Below are positions 14,901-26,519 of a stretch of 64,000 nucleotides of DNA, piece after piece. Numbering within the stretch: the stretch's first letter is position 1; each line of letters starts with the position of its first letter. Position numbers and translations under genes: made by a program. The notes under the pieces are model-generated. The model worked only from the letters and a program-made list of their open reading frames with translations, searched no databases and was not told where the DNA came from. The DNA comes from Amaurobius ferox (Eukaryota > Arthropoda > Arachnida > Araneae > Amaurobiidae): the NCBI GenBank assembly GCA_951213105.1, contig OX578146.1, positions 51,367,275 to 51,431,274 on the forward strand. Reading direction: 5' to 3'.

Positions 14901-16853
14901 TTGCAGACATTTTAGCCGATAAAACGCCAGTATTGAGCCAATAAAACGCCACTGTTTAGCCGATAAAATGCCAGTATTGAATCATCTTTTATTAAATTAC
15001 ATTACATTTGAAAACAATTAAATGTTAATGAAATACTATTTTTGTCTGTCTTCTGTAAGGCCATTTAATTTAGTTTAGTCTTAATGCTGAGGGCAAAATT
15101 GTGCCTTTTTTCAGTTGTAGGATTGTATCTAAATTTTTTGTTTCTTTTGCGTAGGATAAAAATTAACCCACTTGCTCTATAATTATTTGTTTCTATTCAA
15201 TGGTATGAAGTTTATGTGCGATTTTTACCTTCAGTAGAAAGCTAAATTTGAGTTTTCTATTGAAAATTGTCACTTTACCTTTTTGTATTCTTTTTCAACG
15301 TATTCTCATTTAAGAATACAATGGTTCAAAGCACACTTTTATGACATTTCATTCTTTTAAATGCTTGGCACCAAGCCAGAGTCTCTTGTTATTCTCACTC
15401 TTTTTTCGCTTTTTATCCATGAACGTGATATTAACCGAAAAATTTTGTATTTAAAAAAAATTTTTTTTTAGTATCATATATTATTCCTATTTTTTTTTCT
15501 TAATCTTATTGAATATTGAAAATGTATCGTCTGCTGCGTATTGAAAATGTATCGTCTGCTGCGTATTGAAAATGTATCGTCTGCTGCGTATTTGAAGAGT
15601 TTCATAAATTGCGTAAAATCTAGTAGATTTTTCTGTGTTAGCGAATAGGGGCGATTTCAAACTCTAGTTTTGATCTGTGAAAATTAAATTTTACATTAAT
15701 AAATTTTGATAAAAGTTTCAACTTAATTTTTGCAGTTAAACGATTTAAAATACCTTTTTAATACGAAGTTATATTCTCTGTTAGATGTATTTAGTTGAAG
15801 AGATTAGAATTTTTTTACGACATCTAAAGTTGTGACATGTCTTTTATTTTCTTTCTTTCAGAGGGTACAGATTTGAAAAGAAAAGTTACTCAAAACAACA
15901 GTGAAGCACATCCAACGCAGTCCAAAAAACTCCGCACTGAAGAAGAAGAATCACCAAGTCCCTTACAATCTGGTATTGTATCTTCATCATCCTCATCCTC
16001 ATCGTCATCTTCATCCTCATCATCTTCCGACGGCCACGAAGACGATGCTTCTTCCACTGCAGACGCGGACGAGGAGGACTACGTTCCCCGTCGGCGAGGG
16101 CCCCAGATGTGGAATTCCCGCCAAAGGTGGAAAGATGAGAGAAAACGTGTTCTTAAGTTGTCCATCAGCAAACTGGCAGAAATTGAAGACCCAGAACTCT
16201 GCATGCATCGGTCTGTGGTGATTAACAACACCGTCAAGAGGCTACACCTGGACATCAAAAATGAAAGGCAAGCCAAGTTGCGCCACAGACAACAACGCAT
16301 GGACTTCTTCGCCGAACGTTTCCACCCAATATCATCTGCCGAACAGTTCAATTCCGACTTTGATGCTCCTCGCGAGAACAAGACGTCGAGTAATTCCGAC
16401 TTGTATGACGATTCTTCATGTGACGAAATGTTCGGTGTGAGTGAAGACTTTTTGCGAGTAACCATTCCTGACCGACGGGTGTCCAGCCCTATCCCAACCA
16501 CCCATGTCAGCCAGTCGAACTCTGATGATTCTAGAGACTCTCCTATGGACACCAGCGAAACGTCAGTGACCACCCGTGAATCCCCAACTACGTGCTATAC
16601 TAACAGCAACTCTTTAACATCATGTGATACTGCCACGGATAGTGCCTCCTCATTTTTTCCACGTCGAACAAACGTAAACAATGGTTCCACTGGCAATGCA
16701 CCTCGCCGACTGGTGTCGAACAGTGGTAGCCAATGTGCAACCCAGTACAGAACTGGAAGGGATGTTAATTCTGAAAGTTCATTTCCTCCCAGGGTCCCCA
16801 TTTTGGACTCTGTTGTTTATCACAGCCTTCTGGCATCCTTAGAATCCTCCTAA
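165..16853 (+). CDS. SERTA-domain nuclear protein (Taranis/SERTAD-like), two coding exons
   Basis: Exon 1 is 165-366 and exon 2 is 15862-16853. The donor is catctg|gtgagt and the acceptor is ctttctttcag|agggtac. Exon 1 ends one base into a codon and exon 2 supplies the other two (Glu68), so the frame holds across the join and gives about 397 residues. Residues 71-75 read DLKRK, like the basic LKRK near the N terminus of vertebrate SERTAD/CDCA4 proteins. A run of about 16 serines follows (108-123), then an acidic stretch and the SERTA domain at about 164-199. The C-terminal 190 residues are Ser/Thr-rich and end at TAA 16851-16853. Family members are nuclear transcriptional co-regulators linked to cell cycle and chromatin (Drosophila Taranis, mammalian SERTAD1-4, CDCA4). 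The start at 165 has A at -3. A non-coding first exon upstream is possible because pyrimidine-rich sequence precedes 150. The family call is firm; orthology to Taranis is inference. Confidence 0.88.
2770..3143. repeat. tandem duplication, two units of about 187 bp
   Basis: The stretch starting near 2772 (tatgggaaaagtacggctga) recurs from 2959 as tataggaaaagtactgctga. Both units then share the atagaatttttatatttt core and an attattagttaa block before a terminal tcacaatat. The second copy has diverged by substitutions and small indels, so the duplication is not recent. Confidence 0.7.
5540..5860. repeat. degenerate minisatellite, about 30-bp unit
   Basis: Repeated variants of a unit containing cacaaaattccaaa followed by a purine-rich gaaaaa/gaaaga block, with heavy divergence. 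The reverse complement matches the unit at 8090-8400, so the same minisatellite sits twice in this intron in opposite orientation. An (AT)n tract follows at 5872-5896. Confidence 0.6.
8090..8400. repeat. degenerate minisatellite, about 30-bp unit, opposite orientation
   Basis: Variants of tttgtgaagg followed by an act/ctctttcat block and atttggaatttt recur about ten times. It is the reverse complement of the minisatellite at 5540-5860. A reading frame through it exists only because the repeat is T-rich on one strand. Confidence 0.6.
8874..9651. mobile_element. foldback MITE with TTAA target duplication, copy 1
   Basis: A 778-bp element flanked by TTAA on both sides (8870-8873 and 9652-9655). 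The ends are GGGTGAGCGTCAGTAA and its reverse complement. The inverted arms run about 325 bp each, so nearly the whole element can fold on itself around a central spacer of about 100 bp. It has no coding capacity. Two further copies of almost equal length lie at 33485-34246 and 41071-41846. TTAA duplication is the hallmark of the piggyBac superfamily, but these ends begin GGG rather than the usual CCC, so the superfamily is uncertain. Confidence 0.88.
9751..10023 (+). pseudogene. possible piggyBac-like transposase C-terminal cysteine-rich fragment
   Basis: A 90-residue frame. Its middle reads RRRFPHYHSLPIKGRN and then ETHCVLCSCLLYPCSVDVYQ. The RxFPxY segment, the ET-C-x2-C spacing and the PC-x4-YxT ending resemble the C-terminal zinc-ribbon tail of piggyBac-type transposases. 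The catalytic core is absent and the first cysteine pair looks lost. It lies 100 bp from the TTAA-flanked MITE, which may be coincidence. The resemblance is by pattern only. Confidence 0.35.
10892..11806. repeat. long dispersed repeat, copy 1
   Basis: This shares most of its length with 31132-32785: the start (ctgatgtgggcaacacatga), a gcgagattttcgttaatttggc block, the gaacggttcatg block, a (CA)n tract with cagacatcac, and the end, a tactttccttatac/gtatataaggaaagta palindrome. A related end appears near 61900-61945. It has no coding capacity. It looks like a non-autonomous element whose true ends I cannot fix. Confidence 0.75.
12795..13085. repeat. imperfect tandem duplication
   Basis: Two diverged units share gtatgaaaratgtatttatt, a caacataccaaatttagact stretch and cacataaaaagcgtgacttc (at about 12935 and 13050). 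A poly-C tract interrupts the first unit. Confidence 0.6.
14906..14975. repeat. short tandem repeat, three units
   Basis: Three diverged units of the form agccgataaaacgccagtat occur in tandem in the SERTA intron. Confidence 0.6.
15514..15588. repeat. three perfect 25-bp tandem repeats
   Basis: The 25-bp unit beginning tattgaaaatgtatcgtc and ending tgctgcg is present three times without a mismatch (15514, 15539, 15564), about 270 bp before the exon 2 acceptor. Perfect identity points to recent expansion, so it is likely polymorphic. Confidence 0.9.
15862..16853 (+). CDS. SERTA gene exon 2 (SERTA domain, poly-Ser, C-terminal tail)
   Basis: This terminal coding exon carries everything recognisable in the protein. 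In order: a basic LKRK segment, a poly-Ser run coded mainly by TCA/TCC/TCT (15978-16027), an acidic DADEED patch, a basic PRRRG linker, and the SERTA helix segment. The SERTA signature shows SISKLAEIEDPEL followed by RSVVINNTVKRL. The remaining tail is low-complexity Ser/Thr/Asn with no recognised domain. Codon use is visibly richer in G+C than the flanks, as expected of real coding sequence. The frame is open from 15837, but the residues before the acceptor are intronic. Confidence 0.92.
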
Positions 16854-19800
16854 CATCAATCATTCCCTCCCCCCTCAGCATTGCCCTCCACCTTTCTCCT
16901 TCCTTTGTTTATCTGTATATTGAAGAGAAAATGTTTTTCTGAATCCCATATCCCAAATGGAACATTTTTCATAGACTATTTATTAATCATTTTATCAATA
17001 TTTGTGCAAAACTGATATTTGGTGCCTTTTGCATGTAAGAAATAAGCAGTGTGCCAGGGGATTTCCATTGATAAATGCAACTTGCTTTACAGAACCTTTA
17101 TCAACATTTTCGGATGTGAAATGTTATAATTTGCCGGTTTATAAAATATCAAGATATTTTTTGTATTAATATTTTACTTAGAAATTCCCAACATTGCAAT
17201 ATATTGAGTTTATTTAGTAATTGGGTGGTGTAATTTATTACAATTGAATGTTAATTATTGGATTAATTAATCTCCCCACCAATTGTAAATCAGTGAATTC
17301 TGATTATAATTAAGAATTAAAACAATTAAGATATTTCCAAATATCTTGTTTAAAATTATTGCAGATTTATATTTATTTTATATTAATATGCTGTTCAGAG
17401 TTTTAGAAGAAATTTAGAATATATTCTGACTTGTGTGCAAAATTATTAAATTTTTTTGGAATTATGTAGAATGTTGAGTTTTTAAAAATTAACCATTTGC
17501 AATTGTTTTTTAAATGTTGAATTGCATAGAAAAATTCTTATTTATTTCTTGTATCGCAAGCAATGTTATTGATTTTTTGAATTCTCAATATTTTTCTTAT
17601 TTATATATTTGTTTTATTTTTTGCCTAAAATTAAGATCCTGCATATCATTTCTGTACAAAACTATTGAAAAATCAGCTCTGTGGATGGGAATTCCTGATG
17701 TAACTATTTATACTAAACATTTTCTTGGTAATTTTTTTAGAGCATTTAATAACTTCTTAGTAACCGAGGAAAAGGGACCAAGTTTAAGTCTGCTGTGGGA
17801 AAATATTTATTTTTGGTCGTGTGATTTGAACATAGAAAATTTTTCTCTTCACTGTACATGTTGCCTTGAGGAAGGGGAAAGTTGTCGTCATGACACAGGA
17901 TTTAGAATACTGGACATTGGTTGTGTTTTTGAAAGATTGTACATACATATATTTGTAATTGTTGCTCGCTTAAATCCATTTAGTCATATCTTTTGTTCTT
18001 ATTTTGACGGCTGGTTTTAAGCAGTTGAATTGTGCAGGAAGATAATGGGCAAGTGTCTATGAGCTGTTCCAAGAGTGTGTTGACGAGAGTTGAAAATTTA
18101 GTAATTTATATTTTAATTTTTTCCAATACAAAGATAATTAGTTCTTTATTTATCTGAATGTTTTTTCCCAATTAAAATTTTAATCTACTTTAAAGAGAAT
18201 TTATGTGAAATTTATTTCATATTGTAATATTTGTAGCAATATATGTTTTAGACAATAGTTTGAAATTATTTAAGGAATATATTTTTGAAGAATGCTGTAA
18301 ATACTGAAAGTTTTCACTTTGATGCATGTATTTTATAGTCAGCTTATATTAAATTTAACATTTTCTCTTGTTTTATTTGATTCAGGTGGCCTTTTTAAAA
18401 TATGTTCTTTTATAAAACTGTTGAAAGCATTTTGTATTACGTAAATTAATATTTTTAGTACAAAGCTATTTTTCCACGCTCAATATTTGTTTCATGTTTG
18501 TTTAGGATTTTATCTCAATTTTCAAAATTTGTAAAGAATTTGCAATTACGTCTGTAAAATTAAATGTATACATTGTAAAGTATTATAATTGGACCAATAT
18601 AACGAAAGTAGATTTTTTTTTTGTTTAGAATTAATATATACCATAATTTAGTCAGCAATTAGAATTCTTGATGAATTGTTTGTATAGATATTTGATATAG
18701 TATATAAGCTCTTGCCCAGATTGTATTAGTGTGTGGGTTTTTCCTAAGACAGTGAGAAGTATCATTAAATGCATGAAAATCTATGAAAGTAATAGGTTAC
18801 TGAATTTTGCACTTAATCATATGTATCAAACCATTGAACATTAGAATTATGAATCGTGATTTATTTCAGTGTATTAAACTGTTTAAACTTTAAAAGCAGA
18901 AATAAGGTTGCAACTATGACTATGTTGATATTGATTAAGGTTATTCCCTGTACATGATTGCTGATACATTAAAATTCTAAGATAAATACGTCAAAACATT
19001 TAAAACTCTAAAAACGTATAAATTTATCTGGAATCTTTCAGAAAGCCAATCATAATTTCTAAAGTTTTGTTCTTGGAATTTTTTTAAGATATGATATTAA
19101 AATTATACCCTGATTTTAAAATGTTATAAAAATTGTATTTATCTTTAAAATAAATATTATTTTAAACATTTTATTTTTTAAAATCATGGAAATTAAAAGT
19201 TCTTGCATGTTTTTTTAGTTTAATTTTTTTTTATCTTTATGGAATATGTCCTAAAATAAAAATGTTTGGCAACCTTGTTTGTTATAATTTGTATTTATTA
19301 TTGATATAATTATTAAAATGCATAAAAGAAAATTATTTTTCTGAGAATGTAATTTAAATTTTATCGCAATTTTCTTTTTAGTTACTGTATATTATATTAA
19401 AAAATGCCAAATTATTATTTTATAGTGCAATGATATATTGCTAAGTCATGTGTGAAAATAAGAATGTTGGACAATACATTAAATATGCCTGTCACATTTT
19501 TTCTAGTCTAGTTTTTAATTACATTTATAAAGCCATTTATGTTTACCTTTTACTGAGGTAACACTAACATTATGAGCAATACAAATGGATGTTTGTACCT
19601 GTTGGCATTAATTTTCTATATTCTATTTGTTTTCTTAGACGCAGGTTTTGAAAAATTTTTTTTATTATCTGTATTTGTTTCCCAATGACATTTGTCATTG
19701 TTTAGGTTTAGGGTGATCCGGATCATTTTTCTGAGACATGTATAAAAACTTAAAATGATTAATTAATTTTGTAACTTATGTATACTATTGAGATTTAATT

Positions 19801-20950
19801 TACTGACCTCAATTTACTGACTTTAATTAACTTTTGAGTCATTTGACACCATTTTATTTATTGTAATTTCTTAAACCTGTGCAGTCTCAACTCATGCACA
19901 GGTGCACTTAACATATTTTATATATTGTGAAAGTTATCATGGGCATTTGTAAATACCTTGATAGTGTCTTCTCCCCCCCCCCCCCCATTTAATCACATTG
20001 TTTTTGACAGTGTAAAGAGCCAAAAAAATGTCTGATCACCCTATGAATGTTCTTTCAATAGCTTTTCTATTTTTTTTTCTTTACATGAAAAGTCAAAACT
20101 GCCTTTGAACAAAGATTTAGGAACAATTGTGCATATTAATAATCACACACATTTTGTAATACCAATTTACATGCATGTTTTCTAACCTAAAAAATAAAGC
20201 TTCTATTTTTTTTTTTATTTATGATAATTTGCTAGCCAATATACAATACTGCTCAAACAATAAGATTCCTTTGAATGTATTTTAAATCCAAGTAATAATA
20301 AATATTAGTTTGCAATTTTTTTTAAAAGAATTAACCATTTATATTTATTAAATCTTTTATTAAATATTTCTTAAAATAATTGATGAATGCAGTCTAATTT
20401 TTATTACTGTTTCTTGGATATTGTTTGAAAATTCTTTTTTTTTCTTTTTAATATACGATGGTTTCATTAGCTGTCATAATGAATGATTGTAATATTTGAT
20501 TTATACATGTCCAATTGTCAAATTTTCAAAATGAAGAAGAATTTTACATTTCTTTATTTGCAAGTTAGAAGTCTTCGCACATGGCTTGCTAATTCTTCAA
20601 TATGTGACAATCAGAGTACACAATTTATGTATAACTATGAATAATTCCTTTATCAAAATGGTACTCTGAGGAATTTTCAAATCAAACCTATAAGATTAAA
20701 AGTACTGTATTTTCACCAAGAAATACTGTGATATATGATGCCAAGAGATAGATGGTTCGCTGCTTTTACCAGTAGTCTGTCTGCCTTATAATTCAATTAT
20801 TACTATTATGAGTATTGTGTTCTTGGTTTATTCATTGCATTTTGTTTAGAAACAGCAAGGAATGTTTTATTAAGTGAATTTCTTTTAGACTTTGATGTCA
20901 AAAGTCAAGTGCCTATGGATTTTTAAAAACCTCAATGAAAATTTTACTGC
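16854..20950 (+). other. probable long AU-rich 3' UTR of the SERTA gene
   Basis: This is AT-rich sequence free of recognised repeats and transposons, unlike the rest of the window, with many ATTTA pentamers and Pumilio-like TGTANATA sites (for example near 18294 and 19949). Candidate AATAAA signals include one at 20193-20198. The true poly(A) site cannot be set from sequence alone. A 168-codon open frame at 17514-18020 lies inside it but has no recognised domain. Confidence 0.5.
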
Positions 20951-20954
20951 CAGC

Positions 20955-21895
20955 TTTTAGTTACATTCCATTTGTTCTAAGTTGTTACTAATAAACATCG
21001 TGCCTAACAAAGAAAAGTGACACAATTAAAAAAAAAGGCAATTTTTTAGTATTCCATTTGGTTTGTGTGGTTGATAAGTATCGCACATCACAAAGAAAAA
21101 TGACAACTCCGGAAAAGCCATTTTTCGGTATACCATTTGTTCCAAGTTGTTACTAATAAATATCGTGCGTAACAAATAAAAAAGCGACACAATTAAAAAA
21201 ATGTTTTTTTTTTATTTTTCCATTTGGTCTTCGTTGTTAATAAATATCACACAACACAAAGAAAAATGACAACACCAAAATTGCCAATTTTCAGTATTCC
21301 ATTTGTTCCAAGTTGTTACTAATAAACATCGTGCATCACAAAGAAAAGTGACACAATTAAAAAAAAAAATTCAGTATTCCATTTGGTCAATGTTAATAAA
21401 TATCGCACATTACAAATAAAAATGACACAACTTAAAAAAAAAAAAAAGCCGGCCGTCCAAATAGTTGCTCAAGTGCTCAGGATGAGTCGGACGGTCTGGG
21501 TCTTCAACAACTTCAAAAAAGCCATTTTGTAGTATTCCATGTGTTCTAAGTTGTTGCCGATAAACATCGTGCAACACAAAAGAAAGTGCGCGAAAAAACA
21601 AAACAATTGTTCAGTATTCTGTTTGGTTTAATTATGTTGTTAATAAATATCGTGCATCTCGGAGAGAAGTGACACAAACTCCATAAAAAGCCATTTTTCA
21701 GTATTCTATTTGTTCCAAGTTGTTACTAATAAACATCGTGTATAACAAATAAGTGACATAATTAAAAAAAAAAACAATTTTTCAGTATTCCATTTGGTCT
21801 ATGTTAATAAATATCGCACATTATAAATAAAAAATGACACAACTACAAAAAGTTGTTACTAATAAATATCACTCATCACAAAGAAAGGTGATAAA
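20955..21895. repeat. satellite of alternating A/B monomers of about 83 bp
   Basis: About ten monomers start with tattccattt. They alternate: type A continues gttccaagttgttactaat plus a hinge acatcgtg, while type B continues ggtctatgttaataaatatcgcac. The higher-order unit is therefore about 165 bp. Monomer starts fall near 20965, 21051, 21132, 21218, 21296, 21376, 21533, 21614, 21703 and 21785. The enlarged gap 21376-21533 is due to a SINE-tail insertion at 21448. Confidence 0.85.
21448..21511 (+). mobile_element. SINE 3'-tail hairpin inserted in satellite
   Basis: About 62 bp beginning GCCGGCCGTCC and ending GGACGGTCTGGGTCTTCAAC. The two ends pair (GGCCGTCC with GGACGGTC, one G-U). It equals the 3' end of the full SINE at 60632-60920. 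The flanks caacttaaaaaa and caacttcaaaaa look like an imperfect target-site duplication. Confidence 0.75.
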
Positions 21896-21997
21896 AACAA
21901 AAATGCTCTAAACAAGGATTTAAATTTATTTAAATTAATTTAAATTCATTTGGAGATTATTTGAATTGACAATGTGTAACTTTTCCACCTAATAGAG

Positions 21998-22058
21998 ATA
22001 TCGGCCGTCCAAACAGTTACCTTACACCTTTCTGGTAGGTCGGACGGTCTGGGTCTCA
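21998..22058 (+). mobile_element. SINE 3'-tail hairpin with 11-bp target-site duplication
   Basis: About 61 bp with the same limits as the copy at 21448, starting at TCGGCCGTCC. It is flanked by acctaatagag at 21987-21997 and 22059-22069. The exact duplication shows that the tail alone was inserted here by a retroposition-like event. Confidence 0.85.
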
Positions 22059-22069
22059 ACCTAATAGAG

Positions 22070-25000
22070 GCAAACTTTGCGTTTTAACAGTTATTAAATT
22101 AAAATCATTGAATTTTGAGATAGCTTTTTTTTGTGTGCGATATTTTAAATTCATCGCAAACTTTTTAATGCATTAAAAAAATAATTTATAGTAGCATTTA
22201 TAATCGATCTAGCTTTGAATTTATTAACCTAAATATAAAAATATATTTATAAATATACCAGTTTAACCATAATGCTATATTTGTATGAATAAAATCATGC
22301 AGAATATTATAGCAACATCTTTTTCTAGCAGACGAGCATAAAGAAAAGCATTTGTATTTATTAAGAAATGCGAAAAAAGGCTGTACTTAAATATAAAATA
22401 AAATTGTTTATAATTTTAGATAGTTAAATCAATAATTTAGTTGTTCACGGGTCAAAACAAAATGTTCTTCGAACTATGATCGATGCTGTGGACATCATCA
22501 ATACTCAAGCAAAAGTTTCATTAAACAATATAGAAAAAGAAAAATTTTAATTATCAAGATGCGTAGATTTGTTCTTCAAAACACTTGTATCGAACATTTT
22601 GCATGGAGGTAGGTGTCTTCGTCAGATAAATGCTTTATGTTCGATGAGCAATATTTTATTTCGAAACAATTTACTCTTATGAACAAACACCATTGCATGT
22701 AAAATTCCTTGTCAAAATTTCTTTGTAGGAACAAAATATTCTTTTCGTAGTTTTGTTTTGACCTGTGTATATACGGCCTTAATGTTTTTGACCTTAATAA
22801 ATAGTTATAATGCAATACCTTCACTAGAATTATGATACTTAAATAAATTATTAATGCGTCTCTCCTCGAATGTAAACATAATTAGTTATTATTATTATGT
22901 GCATCTTACAACAGTTACAAATTCCTCACTCATTCCTTGCTGTTTCATGTAATGTGCTGTTGTATGTGGAAGGTTTTCTTGGTGTTTTCTCCTCCTCAAA
23001 AGGTTTTTATGCATAGCTATTTCTCAGACTGCAGTGTCGACTTGTTGGTTGGAGAGAACGTTTTGAGATGTACTTTGATGCCAAATACGGCACTTGCAGT
23101 CGTTATTGAAAATGCTGTACATTGAGCTGCAATACTATATATAAATAAATGCAGATTGAAAAAAGAAAATTTTGTTGTCGTTATTTGTTTTGCAAGAAAT
23201 GTGTTGATGAAGATTACATGGTTTTAAACTAAACAATTATTTGTGGTAAATGATTTCTTCTATATACACAAAACCAAAATTAAGCAGCCAGAGCAAGATA
23301 TAAATTTTAATGTGTTCTATATGTATGTTACACCGAGAGTTGATAATTGAGTGTCTGCAATCCCTAACTGGAGTAGTGAAAGTTAGTTGTCAATGGAATT
23401 AACTCTCCCTAGCAATTGTCGAAAATCATGAGCTTTAGGCCAATGCGTTTTGACGGTTGCAAGAATAAACTTTCCATAGGAATTGTTGACTCGGTGTTAC
23501 AGCTCATTAGCATGTAATAATTAATAAGCAAGCATTATTTTAAAATCAAATTATTTTTGTGCAGTAATTTTTATTACATTTAAATACATATTTTTGTCGG
23601 TATTGACACTGAATTATTTCAACAGTGAATTAATCAACCTCATGTCGACAATTCCTAACCAATGTCGACAATTCCTAATTCCTGTCACCAATCATTAGTG
23701 ATAGTTGATTGCAATCTACGATCTCAGCTGAGGAATTAACTTTACCAACAACGTTGGTGAATGTTACTACTGATTATTGTCAACAATGACTTGAAAAATC
23801 AACTATAACTCTACATTTGAAAGACCAAAGAAATGAATACAAATAAAGATCTTTCCAAAAATATTCATTACTTTAAAAAATATACAAAAATGCATTTATG
23901 TAATTGCTTGTACATATGCGTACCATTGATTACTTTTTCCTATTCATATTAAAAATATCAGCCTACCGATTATAATAAATTTCGATACCAATTTTTAAAA
24001 ACATACTTCAATATATTTAATTTTGTTAATTTCATATACACATTGTGCGTAAACGCACAAATCGCGTTATGATCATATACTGCTACTCCGGGGACAAAGC
24101 TATACAGAATCCATGTAGCTATACAGAAAATGTACGCATAAATGCATGCTTATTAAATTTTGTTACTTATTAATTCTTCAGGTTTTTCGTTATTAATTCC
24201 CTGTTTACTATAAAGTCAGGAGTATAAAAATTCACTCCTCAGACTGTTTATTGTGTTCCAAATAAAAGATTTTAACTCTGAAATGATTTAAAGAGACATT
24301 TTGAACATTGGCAAAAAATACCAAAAAATAAATTTTACATTTTTTGTAAAGGTAATTGAGTTGGAAATTCACACAGTATTTGTTTTTTTTTATATATGTA
24401 TAATAATGTTGCGCCTACAAAATCAAAATAAATGAAACCAAATATTATCTAGGGGAAAACATTTTTCTATATTTCAGTATAATTTACTTTCTTTTAGCAT
24501 TTCAGAAGACGTCTTATTGAGTCAAATAATCTGGCTCAATGAAGTTTAAATTAGACTTGAATAATAAATAAATAAGTTAATTTTTAAGTTTTAGATTTGA
24601 AGTTAGTTAATTTAACAGATAATACGAGTAAACTATTGAAATATATTGGAATGTCGTTTATTAATATAAGTTGTTGGAAAATTAAAACGGTTATAAAACT
24701 TGCAAATGAATGAAATTGAATTATGATACATTTTTTAAATTACACGTTTGAGATGCCTAAAGCCTATAAATAATCTACAGTTACAATATTTAAATATTTA
24801 AAAATGGATTAAAATTAAGGAATTATTTTAAATTTGGTAAAAATACATATTTTTAGTGTTTGCATTATATTTAAATTAATATCTTCTAAAACGCTACTTT
24901 ATAGCCATTTAAGGTGTCATTTTAGAAGATACCAAGATCTTCTAAAATGCTATATTTATAGCCATTTAAGCATTTAGAATATGCCTATATTATTCACTAC

Positions 25001-26230
25001 ATTATCAAATTGCGAATAATATAGGTACTGATATAAATGTGCCATAACCAAATTTATTTGCAATATTAATTTAAATTTCAAATTAAGGATAATAGTTTAA
25101 ATGTATAGATCTTTCAGTTCGAAAATGAACGAATTCAGTTGCAGATTTTTTTTAATTTCTGTATCAAATTTCTGTATTTATTACTTCACAATGGAAGTAA
25201 CAATGAAAGGTATGGGGATAAACAAAATAAATAAAGTATTGGACATTCAAACTATTATTATTATCAAACATGATATATATATATATATTTGAATTATTTT
25301 TATTATTACATTTTTTTAATATATATATATTAGAAAGATATAATAATAACCAATTCCAAGTAATTACGAAATATTAAAATAATAAAATCACCAAAGCAGT
25401 TAAACCACGGCTATTTACTATGCTGAAAACAGAAATGAACAGCTTTAATATATATATACTATATATATATATATATATAATGTATATGTATATATATAAT
25501 TTAAGAATTGCTTGTAATAATAAAATACTTGTTATTCATTCCCTATAAATTGATGTGTATGGAAATAAAAGTTACCAGAACTCATCAGAAATTCAGTAAC
25601 TATAATGGCAGCAAAAAAAAAAAAACTTGATATAAGCTGCAATTTTAGTGTTTCTGTGATGACTATATATATATATGTATATAGTGGAGATCGTAATAGG
25701 AAAAAGTCGAATAAAAATATATTGCTCTAATTGGAAACACAAATGTTTCTGCAAAAAAAAAAAAGAAAATTTAAATTTTACCCAATTTTAGAAAGAAAAA
25801 ATGAATGTAATTAAAAACCTTGCTGTATTATGCAAAACTCAAAATAGATTTTTTTCTTTTTCTTTTGAAATAAATAGTGTTTCCAATTTCATAGATTTTC
25901 GTCTTTTTCTTTCTTTCTTTTTTTTTTTTCGCAACCATTTCGAAGAAATCGTGCTCGAAATGGAGAGAACATTGTTTTGAGAAAATAAACATTGAACATC
26001 GCAACATTTAATGGAATGATGTCACATTCTTTTGGCCGTAACATCTTCCTAATACGAATTTTTGCATTGGGTGTGTTGCAAAATTCTGCCGAGGTACTCT
26101 TTTTTGCAATATTAAATTATAAACGAAATTCACATTTTAAAAATTAGAAAGATCTGTCCTTTTAAGATTTACGATTAAAAATCACGCCATATAATGGAAT
26201 AAAAGTTGCATTCTCAGGGTTACTTTAACC
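22070..26230. other. AT-rich intergenic stretch
   Basis: There are (AT)n tracts near 25265, 25325 and 25440-25500, poly-A and poly-T runs, and an AATAAA at 23144-23149. Short frames (for example 22937-23125) have no recognised homology. I see no gene or clear mobile element here. Confidence 0.5.
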
Positions 26231-26237
26231 CTTCTTT

Positions 26238-26519
26238 TTGACCCAGACCGTCCGACCTACCCGAAGATGTAAGGTATCTGTTTGGACAGCCGGGAAGTGC
26301 CACCCAATTTAGACCGGAACCCAGTGGGGGGATGCATCCACAAGGAATGTATTCTACTTCCCTTACCACAAATCTCACGGAATTGCTTACGAACCCACAT
26401 ATTTAACAACGTGTCCGTACTCGGCGTGAACACGGGGACAGTTTGGGCAGAGTCGGGAACTGAACTCGGGTCGTAAGAATGCAATCCTTGCGCTCTAACC
26501 ACTGGGTCCCTCTCCCCTT
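26238..26519 (-). mobile_element. tRNA-derived SINE, decayed copy
   Basis: On the minus strand it starts with a tRNA-like head (gggacccagtggttagagcg, a recognisable A box; the B box has decayed to gagttcagttccc). A body shared with 60632-60920 follows, and it ends in the hairpin tail cggctgtcc...ggacggtctgggtc. Both copies share ccacccaatttagaccggaa on the + strand. It is non-coding, and the short frames across it are spurious. Confidence 0.8.

Larger units (their letters stand above)
367..15861 (+). other. 15.5 kb intron of the SERTA-domain gene
   Basis: GT-AG intron with donor gtgagt at 367 and a pyrimidine-rich acceptor ending at 15861. It is AT-rich, with poly-G/poly-C tracts near 1800, 1890, 3905, 4460, 6350-6390 and 12920. 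It contains a 187-bp tandem duplication, two minisatellites in opposite orientation, a foldback MITE, a possible piggyBac fragment, a long dispersed repeat and short tandem repeats, all listed separately. Short reading frames inside it (for example near 2340-2520, 7140-7585 and 13980-14180) resemble no family I recognise and lack splice signals I would trust. I see no additional exon. Confidence 0.75.

Noticed and set aside
16079..16573. Minus-strand 164-codon frame opposite SERTA exon 2
   Set aside because: It is a shadow of the real coding sequence on the other strand and has no recognised domain.
20955..21895. CRISPR-like array
   Set aside because: Units are contiguous, diverged satellite monomers with no unique spacers, and the DNA is eukaryotic.
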